Positions 1-12,345 are shown, counted from the stretch's first letter. The stretch is DNA of 64,000 bases from Pogostemon cablin (GCA_023678885.1 CM042994.1:18075073-18139072), one strand, 5' to 3'. The notes: a model not told the origin generated them from the letters alone. Made by a program: numbers and translations.

Positions 1-540
1 GTGAGACCATCAATAATCAGACTATCAGAATTCCATGGACACTAGGATTCTACAGGTTGTAACATATACAAATATACACATAATTTTCAGATATAATTGT
101 CATTCATCAGGTCATCTGTAAACTCACTTTCTTTTACTAGAATATTATGTTTCGTAGTGGTAAGTTGATGATGCAGCGGTTATTTTTTTATTTCATCTTT
201 AAATATAAGTTGCAAATATAAATTCCTCAAGCGAGTCTGCAATTTAATGCATTTTTTACTTCATGAAATACTGCATGATCTATCCATTATATCTTATTAA
301 CAAACTAATACAATTATCAAGCCCCACAGGTTTCAGATGGTTTCAGAAAATAAATATAATATCAAGTTTGAATAGAATGAAATAAGTAAACAATAAAAAA
401 TAAAAAAATCTTCACCACAATGACTACAGGGCTCTGAAGGCACTTCCCCTGTGCATATCCTAATGCTAAATTTCAACCCAAGTTTGCCTCTTCAAAGATT
501 AACAAGAATTTTCCAAATGAACCAGAGAAATATATCTTAC
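1..540. other. AT-rich stretch without a recognised gene
   Basis: I see no convincing coding exon here on either strand. The stretch lies downstream, on the minus strand, of the CstF50-like relic. The remaining WD-repeat exons of that gene would be expected in this direction if it were complete. I could not find them, so they are either lost or beyond the window edge. Confidence 0.4.
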
Positions 541-1924
541 ATGATCTAAGTTGATAGAGTCAAATGCAGATGCTAAAACAAAAAGGAATTCTCCAGAGGA
601 ATGAAATGATACCGACCTCACATTTTGAGTATCCTGTTGAAGTTCAACTTGATAAGTCCAGAGTTTAGATAATAGCACAATGAATTGCTTGACACAAGCA
701 AAACTAGACAATGAATAATTTAAATTAAGGGAGATGATTGACAACCTGAATAATTTTAAACGCTTTTCTTCCAACGGTTTGAAAAATAAAAAAACCTACA
801 ATTCATAAAAAATCATGCGCATAACTTTTGACATTTGATACTTTAAAGTAAATGATAGATATAATTTAAGAAAAAAGCTTCATTTCCCTCTACTTTGTGT
901 GTGTGTGTGTTTTTGAGTAATTTGCAGGAAGTCCAATAATGGTATTTTAAGACCAGCAAATTTGTTCAGCGAGTGATAAGCATAAAACTATAGACAAAGG
1001 TATAGGACAATACTTAATTGTGCAGTCTTTGGCCCCAGAAATCAGAATTGTGTTTTGAGGATAGAAATCCAAGTCATTTATTGGCTGCAGTAGCAAAATA
1101 AGACATTACAGAAAGTAGAACATGTGTTGCACTCTCTATTTTAGAGCCAAATTTTCAAAACTAAACAAAGAATTTAAATGAAGTCATTAAATATACTGGT
1201 GAAATATTTGATAATGGCATAAGCAATGGGCATCTCATGAGGCCAACAAAAGAGAAATATATAATAGCAAAATTCTTTCATTGCAATAACTTACTTGTTG
1301 ATGGTCATAAAATATCCATATAATAGGCCGGATAGGGCCATCTCTTGCATCTGGAAGCATAATCTGCAAACGAATTGGAGAACCAAATTATTTACTTTAT
1401 TAGAATAAGGTCATAATTTAAAGTATCAGCATAGGAAACTAATTAAATGCAGCAGAATTAAAAACCCAAGAGAAGACATTAGGCCATAAATGGCCACAAT
1501 ATTTTATGTCTAGCAAAAATATTACTACTTGATTTAGTTTGGTAAAGGAGATCACATATATCATGCTCATGTAACTTTCCAATGAACTTCTCCACTAATG
1601 TATACCATACTTTAGATCAATTTTAAAAAAGCATGGTTGTTCCATGAAGCACATACTGATTAAGGTTATATTAAAATGTCTGTAGTCATTAAAGGACATC
1701 TGACTCATTAAAACTCCATAAAACTTGTTTAAAAGAGATACATCCAGCATTTTTATATCTAACAGGCACGGCATAAATGGACTCAATATTATAACTTTGA
1801 TGTCATGCACACCTGAAATCGATAGAAACAACTCGCGGAGCAGGAATCGAGCCATATCCTGAAGGTATGCTTGAATCAAATAATGTAGTTGAAGATACCC
1901 CTCTCAACAACTCATCTTTTTCCA
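541..1924 (-). pseudogene. CstF50-like (CSTF1) polyadenylation factor, exon remnants
   Basis: CstF50 is a WD40-repeat subunit of the cleavage stimulation factor, which acts in nuclear pre-mRNA 3'-end processing. Four exon-like blocks lie in the expected order on the minus strand. They are 1813-1924 (reads LLRGVSSTTLF and SGYGSIPAPRVVSIDF), 1295-1363 (MLPDARDGPIRP then FYDH), about 1014-1084 (PINDLDFYPQNTILISGAKD) and 541-633 (DTQNVRSVSFHSSGEFLF). Each has a plausible AG acceptor and GT donor. From memory of plant CstF50, two pieces are missing: the first WD repeat, which should lie between 1813 and 1363, and the KFFDFSK-type piece, which should lie between 1014 and 633. The LisH-like N-terminus and the later repeats are also not seen. 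The end of the last block departs from the family, and FYDH is preceded by WI where the family has RT. I read this as a decayed or exon-skipped copy. A functional variant gene is less likely. Confidence 0.6.
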
Positions 1925-2450
1925 CTGTAAGACCCTGTAGACCACTTAGAACTAACACTGACTTTTATCTGTCTTTTGCTAATCCTTTAAACCTCAAATT
2001 TCTTTTTTTAGAATGTTTGTAGAACACCAGCGTAGAATTGATAACTTAGGGTAAATAACGGAGGCGTCGGAATACAAAATTACAACATAAATTGATAAAC
2101 TCAGCTTGCAGGGGAATTTTAGAACATACCCTCCATGTACTACTACTTTGAATCTGAAAGCTAAGCCTATAAATAAACAAACACACAGAAGAAAGAAAGG
2201 AATGAAGGCCAAAGTGGGTGGCTATGAGAACTTAAAGCTGGATTCTGCTTCTTTTTATCACTCCATAGACACAACTTCTTTCTTACTTGAAATATTGCAG
2301 ATTGAATTACTAAATGTCCAGTAGAATCAAACGAATAAGTTACCATCCACCAAAATTAAACAAACAGTGCGAAGAAAATTTATTCATCCACCTAAATTCA
2401 AACACACAAATACACATCATAGCACATTTGGAAGGAAAAAGAGAAATAAC
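1925..2450. other. spacer between two minus-strand relics
   Basis: Short overlapping reading frames occur on both strands but none carries a family motif I recognise. The stretch may be intron. It separates the CstF50-like blocks from the candidate exons at 2451-2764, and the splice phases of the two sides do not match. I therefore treat them as separate genes. Confidence 0.35.
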
Positions 2451-2764
2451 CTGTCTATCCATGTCAGAAAAGAGGGCGACAAGATGATCAATAGTTGAGC
2501 TTGAGGCCAAGTAGTTGCAGGCGGCGGCGGTGGCCCTAGGCGGAGAGAGTTCGGCCAGGAAAGATGAACAACAAATTTCATCGATCTGCGCTGCCTTTAT
2601 ACAGTTCGATACAATAATTCTCCTGGATAATCAAATGAAACATGCGGAGGTGTTACCTTGAGATAAAACAAACCAAGAGGGGAAGAGAAGAGAGACCTTA
2701 ACAGAGAAAGAGAGGACAGGACGCGCATTAGGAGAGAATTGCGATTCACGATATTAGCAACCAT
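2451..2764 (-). CDS. candidate two-exon N-terminus of an unidentified protein
   Basis: Exon 1 (2657-2764) opens with an ATG and gives exactly 36 codons up to a CTCAAG|GTAACA donor. Its start, MVANIVNRNSLLMRVLSSL, is rich in Arg, Ser and Leu with no acidic residue, like a mitochondrial or plastid presequence. Exon 2 (2451-2594) can be joined in the same phase and gives exactly 48 codons, ending at CAG|GTTATT. It reads IDEICCSSFLAELSPP and then STIDHLVALFSDMDRQ. The matching phases and the clean reading through GC-rich DNA support a real gene start. I do not recognise the family and found no third exon. A Mutator-like element begins about 95 bases upstream of this ATG, in what would be the promoter. 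The CstF50-like blocks downstream do not fit this frame. Confidence 0.35.
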
Positions 2765-2850
2765 CTCTTCGCCGGAAATGGTAAGTTTCCCATGACTTCT
2801 TCGCCGGAAATGGTAGGCTTGCACTGATTTTGGCCATTTGAACACAGTGA

Positions 2851-3774
2851 TTTACTTATGGACTCCGCTATTGCCACCCAAAACATTGCGGGCACCCGAT
2901 TTCTAAAAAATCTCGTACTGAATGTTCTATTATATCCTTAACCCTAAACTTATACTCACACCACACTAATCCATTCATAGTTTTGCTAAGTCCACCCAAA
3001 ATTATTACAAATTATAGGCATAGTCTTCTTTTACACTAACTGAAGAATCGTAACCTGCAGCAGGGTGGGATGGATTAATTCAAAGAAGAAACAAAAAGAA
3101 ATAAAATTACGAGGAGGTAAAAATCTATTATCATGGGTTCATCATCGCACAGAAATGGAGTATTCATCGCACTCAACTGAAGAATTAACACATTTTCACC
3201 ATTTCTTTTAAATTATTATTTCTCACTTTTTTTTTTCGATTGTCCATGGGTTATATTTACAGCGACAGAATGGATGGCCGCGTGTGAAAACCTCAAATTA
3301 ATACACAGTTACATTACTCAGGGTTATAGTCCCCAGTCGTCCACTACAACAAATTAAACTATTAAATTAAAAAAAATAGGAATTAGGTTTTAATAATTTA
3401 AATTCTAAATTTTATTTTTAGTGTAGAAAGTATTAATGTTTATGTATAAAACAATAATTACAAACAATTTACTTAAATCATTTGCATTGAATATTTTTTT
3501 CTTAATTTTTATCTTGTTCTTTTATTGTTCTCTTTCTTCTAAGTTTTTCTCCCGATATGTTTTTTAGGGTTTAAAATTTGGTATATGAAGTATTAATTTA
3601 ATTTTGGGTGTACTTAGTAATGGTATTGGGTGGATTCAACAAAATTAATTAGGTGGGCATGATATGAGTGTAAATTTAAGGTGGGGGTATAATAGAAATT
3701 TCACTACTAAATTTTTTAGAAATCGGGTGCTCTGAGTAATGTTTTAGGTGGCAATAGTGTCGCCCTTTACTTAT
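2851..3774. mobile_element. non-autonomous Mutator-like element (MULE) with 9-bp target duplications
   Basis: The element proper is 2860-3765 (906 bp). It is flanked on both sides by the 9-bp direct repeat TTTACTTAT (2851-2859 and 3766-3774). Its ends are long inverted repeats of about 140-165 bp, starting GGACTCCGCTATTGCCACC on the left and, in reverse complement, GGGCGACACTATTGCCACC on the right. Both arms continue through a shared block that includes GCACCCGATTTCTAAAAAAT. Nine-base duplications with long inverted arms are the hallmark of Mutator-like elements. The interior has no transposase frame and no captured gene that I recognise. Confidence 0.8.
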
Positions 3775-4015
3775 ACTCTCTCCGTCTCGTTTCAATGTTT
3801 ACGTTTGCTTTTTGCACGTTAATGAAGGAGTATAATATTTTGATAGATAGTGGGTGGAAAGATATAATATTTAATGTAAAGTGGGTAGGTGTATTAGTGT
3901 TGAATGATATATTAATTGTTTTAGGTGGGTCCCATATTACAAAAAGGAAAACGTAAACATTGAAATGAGACGCGCAAAATAAAAACGTAAACATTGAAAA
4001 GGGATGGAGGGAGTA
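3774..4015. mobile_element. Stowaway-type MITE (Tc1/mariner-like)
   Basis: The element spans 3776-4013 (238 bp) and is flanked by TA on both sides. The left end starts CTCTCTCCGTCTCGTTTCAATG and the right end reads CATTGAAAAGGGATGGAGGGAG, forming inverted repeats of roughly 30 bp that include AACGTAAACATTGAAA. TA target sites plus CTCCCTCCGT-type ends are typical of plant Stowaway MITEs. No coding capacity. It lies directly against the right target duplication of the Mutator-like element. Confidence 0.75.
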
Positions 4016-4039
4016 TTATTTTTTTTCGTTATTAATTTC

Positions 4040-4719
4040 ATAAAAATTTTAGTATCGATACTTAAGATAGCAATACGAAGAGCGAACCCCGAGGCACATT
4101 CCCAGCTTGTGCCCCAAAATATCTAATGAACAATTCGTATCTTGTAACATTTGATACTGATAATTAAACAACTCTATGGCATCTAAAAACGAACGCGTAA
4201 TATTGATATCAAAGACAGCATATGATCAGTTAAAAATTCTATTAAACCTTTAATATCAGTTAACTATTGATGCCAATCGGAAAATAATTCAATGGCATCT
4301 AAAACCATAAATACTAACAATGGCGTCAAAAATATTTTAATACAAATTTTAACTACTTATATGTCTATATTACATTTAAAAAATCAATAGCATGTAAAAG
4401 TTTTGATACAGACTAAAAGCATCAAAAATATTTATACAAAAGGAAAAATTATATTTATATACACATTAATATCAAAAGTATGGGGAAACTAAAAACTATA
4501 TTGGTACCCATTAAAAAGATACGATGCAAAAATAAAATTATATCAAAAAGATCGATACTAAAAATAAATTAATCAATTAAACATTATTTGATAGTAATTA
4601 TACTCGTCTCGCGAAATCGGTATCAAAGTGAATTTTGTTGATGCAAATGATCACTTTTAGTATCAGTTGTTTACTTGAGACGAAAATCTTTGATGCTAAA
4701 ATGTATTTTTTTAGTAGTG
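4040..4719. mobile_element. CACTA-type transposon end with subterminal repeats
   Basis: Read on the minus strand, the stretch begins at 4719 with CACTACTAAAAAAATACATT, the form of a CACTA terminal repeat. It continues with many short copies of GATGC/GATAC followed by TAAAA in both orientations (for example near 4692, 4655, 4430 and 4310), as expected of CACTA subterminal arrays. No matching opposite end was found nearby and no transposase frame is present. I regard it as one end of a deleted element. The left boundary is approximate. Confidence 0.5.
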
Positions 4720-4939
4720 TATATTTTTTATGACTTTATTTTGTTTTGCTGAAACAGTTTAATTTTCTCATCTTGTCATATTTGCGTAACATTATATTTT
4801 AATATGTAATATAATAACAATAATAATAATAATTTATTTTCATTTCATGAATTCATATTGATGACATTTCTTTTAGTTTGTTTTACTGCTTCGAATTTCA
4901 GTTTTTACCAAATTTGTAGGATTTCTTAAATTCTAGGCA

Positions 4940-5544
4940 AAGACTTGGTGAGACCGTCTCATGGATCCCTTTACATATTATAAATGAAACGTGATAACAT
5001 TTTTAAAAAATGTTAAAATGTAATAATTTAATTTATTATTCGTTTAATTTATTTTTTAATTTACATATTATAAATTTATAAAATATGATAATATTTTTAA
5101 AATGTAGTAATATTTTTTAATATAAAAAATTATTGATAAAATAAAAGTGATAACTCTTCATTTGAATAAGATTATGAATAATTCATAATGTTAAAAGACT
5201 TATGTGAGTCTACCTTCCGAATAACTTTCGTGAGTAGGATAAGAAGTGATAACATCTATAAGGAAAAGTGATAACTAATTGATGAAAAGTGATAACGATA
5301 ATGTGTATTATTTCATGAACAATTTATACTATAAATGAAACGTGATAACATTTTTAAAAAATGTGATAACATCATTAATAAAAAGTGATAAATGTATATT
5401 TACAATTTTTAATTTCACAAAGAATTTATAGAATTGATAAAACGTGATAATATTTTTCTATAAAAGTGATTTTCAGATCAATGAAAAGTGACAACTCATT
5501 AATTGAATTATTTCATTAATAATTAGTAAGATGAATACAAAGTG

Positions 5545-5548
<4 letters not shown>
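4940..5548. repeat. GTGATAAC-rich dispersed repeat, copy 1
   Basis: The stretch begins with GGTGAGACCGTCTCATGGATCC and then carries many copies of AAAGTGATAAC or CGTGATAAC in an AT-rich background (near 4990, 5147, 5246, 5284, 5343, 5382, 5463 and elsewhere). The same vocabulary occurs in the opposite orientation at 43060-43880, so this is one dispersed repeat family. No coding potential. I could not assign it to a transposon class. Confidence 0.55.

Positions 5549-5621
<73 letters not shown>
5549..5621. repeat. (TA)n microsatellite
   Basis: An uninterrupted TA dinucleotide run of about 70 bases, at the end of the GTGATAAC-rich repeat. Confidence 0.95.
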
Positions 5622-5623
<2 letters not shown>

Positions 5624-5624
5624 A

Positions 5625-6060
5625 CAATAAATTCAATCATGACAATCTATTTTTAAAACAAATTTCAGTCACCCATTAAAATAATTAAATAATTATAATT
5701 ATGACATTTTCAAATTAGGAAATAAGATTTTATTTATTAGTAGAATAAATTCAATCCTGACATCTATTTTTAAAACAAATCTCAGCCACCCATTAAAACA
5801 ATTAAATAATTATAATTATGATCTTTTCAAATTAGGAAATAAGATTTTATTTATTAAAAATTTAATATTATTAAATAGACCAATCAAATTATATAAAAGC
5901 AGAATAAATCCAATCATGACCATCTATTTTTAAAATAAATCTCAGTCACCCATTAAAATAATTAAATAATTATAATTATGGCATTTTCAAATTAGAAAAT
6001 AAGATTTTATTTATTAAAAAATTAATAATATTAAATAGATCAATTAAATTGCAGGAATGG
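5625..6060. repeat. three-copy tandem repeat, 120-160 bp units
   Basis: Three direct copies start near 5625, 5744 and 5903. Each opens with AATAAAT(T/C)CAATC and continues through TCAG(T/C)CACCCATTAAAA to ATAAGATTTTATTTATTA. The second and third copies carry an extra tail (AATATTAAATAGA and on), which the first lacks. It ends about 240 bases before the LTR of copia element A and has no coding content. Confidence 0.8.
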
Positions 6061-6301
6061 AAAGGCTCAAACTCACAGAATTAAGTCAAATAATCCATTG
6101 ACCAACCAGCCCAAGCCCATAGAATTAGGTCAAATAATCCATTGACCAATCAAATTGCGAGTTATATATGAGGCTTCCTCACCCTTCACCTATATAAGGA
6201 TTTCTCCTCCATTCATTTCAAACACACCGATAACGATTCTCTAAGAAGATCAAAGAATTCAGAATTGTCTGAATAGTTCTTTGAATTCTTCAACGAGAAT
6301 C

Positions 6302-7497
6302 TATTGGAGTTTCGGATCTTTAGGCTAACGTGAACAATTAGGACTTCATATAATTCTACTACAGCGGAAGTACAAGAGCAGAATTACCTTTCACCGAGTT
6401 TGATATAGAGGATGAACAGCAAAACGACCTTCCGGTCTTCTGTTGTATTTCTAAGCCTCTCCTTAACGTTGTGTGGGCAATGATCACTAAGGAGAACTCA
6501 ATCCGCAGCCCTCTCATTCTCACGATAACTCTCGTGTGAAGTGTATCGTTGTATGTTTGAATAAGCTGCTGAGGGTGGCTATTTATAGACTACAACAGGG
6601 ATCAAGAGGAGAAATTAGGGTGTTAGCCTCCCATTGATTAAGTATCCAAGTTTAGCCCAAAACTTATACTTAAGTCCAATAATAATAAATCATTCCACTA
6701 AAGAAATATTATTGAACTGCCGCCCTAATCCCAAATTATGTTTATGGGATCCTTCTTATTATGAATACATTAATCTCCCCGTGTTTAAGATTCAATGCCC
6801 ATTAATTAATTAAGTTACTGACAACTTCATTAATTAATATATTTACCGAGAGTAGTATCACTCAACCTTATTATCATGTCGGAATAAATCTACCTGCAGG
6901 GTTTACATGATAATCCTTATGAGCTCATCAAGGGGACATCATCAACCAATTCCGTTAGGACATGGATTCCTTCTACAATCAACAGCACACTATAGAGACA
7001 GCACTATCTCCCAACTCACCGAGATATTGATTTAACTATTAAATCTCACTCATTGATGAATTAAAGAAATAAATATTGGCTTACGTGTCGAGGTTATTGT
7101 ATAGGGATTAAGAGTACAAACTTCCATAATAACAGAGATCAAGTTCTATTATATAGTCAATATAAACCGAATGATCTCAACGACGGTCCTGCTCAATACA
7201 CTCAAAGTGCACTAGTGCAATTTAGTAGTCAAGACAGACTAATGTCAAATCACACTACAACCATACTAATAGATAGTCCCCGTCTATCTCGGTTGTGAAC
7301 ATCTGTTTATACTTTATAAGGAGCCGATAATATGATCTTCCGTGTGACGCCGCACACCACATTATCTACAGTATAAAGTAAATGGACTTTTACAATAATA
7401 TTATTATTGCAAACGTTTGATGACGTGATTCTCATTTCAAATATTATTTAAAACATTGTTCATACCAAAAGCTAGACTTTTAGTATACAATCCAACA
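6302..7497 (-). repeat. 3' LTR of copia element A
   Basis: This matches the LTRs of elements B and C along its length, including shared blocks such as CCAAGTTTAGCCCAAAACTTATACTTAAG, the AATTAATTAAGTTACTGACAAC block and GATAGTCCCCGTCTATCTCGG. It ends ...CAATCCAACA at 7497. The next bases, ATCTCCCACTTATACTAAAAG, read on the minus strand as a purine-rich tract (AAGTGGGAGAT), the expected polypurine tract just inside a 3' LTR. The outer end has decayed (TATTGG where the family has TGTTGG), so the start is approximate. Confidence 0.75.
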
Positions 7498-7559
7498 ATC
7501 TCCCACTTATACTAAAAGACTATGCTGCCATACATTTGATTATCACTCCCACTACATGA

Positions 7560-10500
7560 CCATTAAAAGCTTTCGCCTTAAGGTCCTTGTAAAAGGATTA
7601 CTAGGTTATCATCCGATGCAATTTAGGCGACAACAACCTTCCTTTCATTATACGATTTCTCGTATCAGGTAGTACTAGCTATTAATGTATTTAATTTCCT
7701 TATGGACTCGTGATTACTTTAAGTTTGCAACTGCACCATTATTATCACAATTAATTGTGATAATCTTTGGCAAACTCAAAATCACATCTAAGTCCATTAT
7801 GAAGTTTCTAGAACCATACAGGTACTTTGGCTGCCACTAGGCTCTAATATTATCATTTTTCATGGTGGAGTCCAAAATATATTTCTATATAATACTCCTC
7901 CATAGTATGGATCTACTTCCATTAAACACATAACCTTGAGGTGGATTTACTGTCGTCCCTATGATTTGAAAAATCCGAATCTAAGTAACCGTCAAGAAAT
8001 AATGAATTATTCTGGTAAGCCTACATATAATTTCCAGTCCTCTTCAGACACTACAAATATGTATTACCATAATTCAATATTCTTGTTCCGGGTTACCTTA
8101 ATACTCACTGACTATGCCATTGGCAATACAGATATCCAATCTCGTGCATAGCATTCCATAGATTAAAGCTTCCTTATTGCCGAAGCATAGGGAACCGCAT
8201 TTATCTATTTTATCTTCTTTTGTGTCTTAAGATACAAATCCTTAGATAAAGTCACATGCTAAAACGAGTAAGGACTGTATCATTTTATAAAGCTCAAGAT
8301 AAACATAACACCTTTCTTGTGATCCGTATTACCGTGATCAAAAGGATATATTTTGCTTTTCTTAAGTCCAACATTTCACACTGCTTTATTAACCATACCC
8401 ATACGCCCGACAATACTCTTTCATTGTCTCCAATGAGTAAGATATCATCTACGTACTTACAAGAAATACCACCACGTTTCTGTCACTCTTTTCAATACAC
8501 AATACTCATAAGAGTATTGATTAAATCCATATGACTGGATTTCCTAATCAAATCGGATGTGTCATGATCTTGAAGCTTGTTTTAGTCCATCAATGGACAC
8601 TTTTAAGCTTACACTCAAAGTGTTCTTAGCTCTATGCAATGAATTACTCTGGTTACTTCACAAAAATGTTTTCCTCAAGACTTCCAATCAGGAAAGTTGT
8701 CTTGATATCTATTTGTTGTACCTCATAATTTCATATGAGCAGCAATATATAAAAGAATCCAGATCAATATAGGTATAGCTTTCAGTAAATAGGTTTCCTC
8801 ATAATCGAACCTTTTCTTTCTGATTATACCTATTGCAACAAGCTTTGCTTTCAAGGTTTTCTCCTTATCCTATGATCCTCTTTTATTTTGTTTGACTACG
8901 TCAATGGCTTTTACACCACTTAGTGGTCCTTCAAGCTCCCAGATTTGATTTTGAATCCTTAGATTCTATTTCAAAATACATTGCAACTTACTAATATACC
9001 GCATTTTGATCTTGTAGTGCTTCGTCATGTCCATGGGTCAATTTCATGTTTACTAGGGACCAAGTCTCATGACTCTCCCAAAACATAAATCTTTTTGGTT
9101 CTAAAATAACCCTCCAACTACGACAAGACACTACATGTAATTGTGTATCAGAGGTGACACGCGATGCAGTTTACTTGTGGTATATCCTCTTGTATCCTTG
9201 GTACTAAAAATTGTGTTTTCCTTCTCACACTTTTAGAACAACTTATACATGAATTTGTAATTTATTACATAGTCCTTCTCTAAAAATCTAGTGTTCGTGT
9301 TAACAATCACTTTCTGATCTTTTAGACTATCAAATAAACCACCCTTCATTTTTCTAGGATATCCCACAAATATCAATTCATCATGTTGTTTCTAGGGCTT
9401 ACCCATAAAATGAATTTAGTAATTCCAAATAATTCATCATCTATCTAACATTTTCCATAAGAGTCATATTCCTTCTTTCCACCACACCATACAGCTGGTG
9501 TTTGCCTGGTGTAGTTAACTTGGGATTCAATCCCAACCTCTGATTATCAGCTCCTAAACTATCCTAAGAGGTACTCGCCACTACGATTTAAATCGTAATA
9601 ACTTGATATATTTTCATGACGCTTCACTGCATTAGTCATGTACTTCTTGAATTAATCATAGTACTCAGACTTGTAGTGCATCAAATATATCTTGTTTCTA
9701 GAATAATCTTTGAATATTCATAAACACCTCTCAATGGGATAATCTTAGGATCGCATAAATCAGAATGAACCATTTCCAACATATCTTTATATGGCTCTAA
9801 ACCCATTTGTCTTGAAATGACAATTAATCATATTTACTTCCAAGTAGGACTCACAAGTTTGATAGTTTCCAATTCTAATAAACCTAATGGTTCATTGGAT
9901 ATCAACTTTCGAATCGTACTTAAGTAAAATTACTAGTCTTGGATGTCAAAAGTATGTTTAGTTCATCTCTGAAGGTTTCTTTCTCTTATTCAGATTAAAA
10001 GATGCATTATTAATTACTATTTGTTGCATCTGTGTGATAAACATGATTTAAGAGTATTCAAATTGTCACTAACGTACTATAACAGATTATAACTCCTTCC
10101 TTCATTATAATGACCATGTCATTTAAATAAAATAGAGTATTAATCTTTAAATGCATAGAAACCGAAATGAAATTCTTTCTATGAAAATGTACGTCAAGTC
10201 AATTTCTCTTAATCAAATGTTTATTCCTATCTTAAGATAAACAAACAACTCCTACTGCAATAGCCACTACTTTCGTAGTTTACCCATTTATTAATTGTCT
10301 TATCATCACTATGTTGAAAACATTTAATGATTCTGGTATCTACACACAGCGTGTTAGTAAAGGCCATCATTAATCATGTTTCAACAACTAGTGAATAAGA
10401 AATTAACCTTGTTCATATCTTGATGAAATTGGTTTATCTTTGCCACACGTTCTGTCAAAAGTTTCCCAGCATATACAACCTTTTGTAATTCAGGTGAAAC

Positions 10501-10650
10501 TTGCTCAAAACGTTAAGGCAAATTACGAAGAATAAATTGAACTAGGTTTCCCCTTCAATTTCTATTCCAAGTATTTCCAATTCATTCATCAAGTTAACCT
10601 TGACCTCTTGTCTTTCTTTCTTACTCAAGTATTTGAAGGGTCGCGTGAGA
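7560..10650 (-). pseudogene. gag-pol remains of copia element A
   Basis: Aligned by eye with element B, 7560-8170 corresponds to the RNase H end, 8170-8900 to reverse transcriptase, about 9300-9800 to integrase and about 10420-10650 to gag. Blocks such as CGCCCGACAATACTCTTTCATTG (antisense of the YVDD region) at about 8405 are shared. Stops and indels occur throughout, so no protein is encoded. The 60-90-codon frames on the plus strand here are antisense noise. Confidence 0.6.
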
Positions 10651-11689
10651 CCATCATATTTCTATGAATCTCTCACCTCTTCACTAGAGAGTTTAAATAT
10701 GCATTAGAGGATACCCTTAGTGAGAACACATCTTTATTTTATTAAGCAGTAATAATTAAAATCAAGATTCTTTTCTAATCAAATAATTATGGACCAGTAA
10801 ATATGTTTCTTTCAGTTAACAATAAGCGAAATAAATTATTCAAAATTCAGAGAATCAAGTAAATTAATACGACGATCAAACTCTTCGAATTTAAATTTTT
10901 ATATTGATTCCCTCATTAAACAATATAAAATAAATTCACCGACATCTCAAGCACCGTGAATTTGCAACCCACGTTAGTGTGGACGTTTACAAAACCGAAC
11001 ATTCGCAAGAGAAGGTTTTATCCATTAATTCCATACGTCATAATTAATCTTATGACTCAATGATTAATAGTCGGTTGTCCTTTAGCCATGCAATTTAATA
11101 GCAGTGACTCAGTTGGAGAGGATACATATTAATTGCACCTAAGTGTATACCATTATTTGATATTAAGAACATTACCCAAGTTTGTGTGTCTTACAGTTAG
11201 ATAAGTCCACACGCCCTCAAATAATTTCTTATAACCATCAATTATTAATTTCTACCATTGATCCGCAAATAAAACTCATCCGTTGGGAAGGAAGACACTA
11301 TAGCCGACACATAAGCTTACTTGCATCACATTACAAATAATAATAATTTAATAAAATTTATTCCAGTGATCCACAAATAAAACTCATCCATTGGGGAGGA
11401 AGGCACTATAGCCGACACATAAGCCTATTTGCATCACTTAATAAATCAATAATGGAGGCCGCGGGATCATGACCAATCCCTCTCCCACTTAGTTATTTAA
11501 CAAGAGGGTTTTTGCATGCATATAATATTCAAAATAAAATACGCAACTTAGCATGCTCCTATTACGGCAAATAAGACAGTAAATCACATAGTACATGCAT
11601 AACATATATAACAATAATTAGATAATAAAATCAATTATGACAGTTATATAACAGCGAGTCGATTGTTCGCCACCAATCACGAATGTGGG

Positions 11690-12345
11690 CAACGCAGACG
11701 GGATCGACCTCCCCGATGAGGTTGCGGGGTTCGACCTCCCCGCCGAGGTCGCAGGGATCGACCTGCCTAGTCAGGTCGCGGGGTTCGGGGCAGCGCTCCT
11801 AAACCTAAACGAAATTCCAGAAGAATCTTTCTTAGAAAATTCCTCCAATTCTTTATCCGCCAAACTGCTCCGCCATTCTGGCACCCTGTTCAACATCCAC
11901 ACATCGTCTGTAAACAAGCACGACACGAGCGCCCATGGCACGCAAAATTGCGCATCAGAGGCTCAATTCGACCTCACAGCCAGGTCGAATTGACCCTTCC
12001 AAGTCGAATTGGAGGTCGAATCCACCTTCAGCAAGCCCCAGACGCTCAATTCAACCAGAGGCCCAGGTCAAATCGACCCCCTATAGGTCGAATCGAAGGT
12101 CGAATTAGCCTACTGGAAGACCCAGACACTCAATTCGACCAGTGGCCCAGGTCGAATTGACATGACGAGGTCGAATCGACTTCGCCGCCGATCAATTTGA
12201 CCAGGATTCGACCTGATGCTCAGGTCGAATTCCTCTGTCCAGGTCTAATCCACATCCTGATTGTGTCATGCATTCAATTCGACCAGGAGGCTTGATCGAA
12301 TTCACCTCCATCAGGTCGAATTGACCTCCTGCTCGTCATGGATGT
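11690..12345. repeat. GC-rich leader of element A with inverted GGTCGAATT motifs
   Basis: This is an abrupt GC-rich island in AT-rich DNA. It carries well over a dozen copies of GGTCGAAT or its complement ATTCGACC, many arranged as facing pairs (for example around 11965-11990, 12121-12155 and 12300-12330). A subset at 11700-11785 reads GACCTCCCCG...GAGGTCG. The spacing is irregular, so this is not a simple satellite. It sits where B and C carry different GC-rich repeats. Short open frames here (102 codons at most) look like products of repetition and I do not call them genes. Confidence 0.7.

Noticed and set aside
3341..3360. CACTACAACAAATT inside the MULE considered as the partner end of the CACTA element
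   Set aside because: It matches only the first six bases, lies within the interior of an element with its own duplications, and no subterminal array follows it.
7936..8772. Three plus-strand frames in element A
   Set aside because: Antisense of decayed reverse transcriptase and RNase H. The matching coding sense in element B is on the minus strand.
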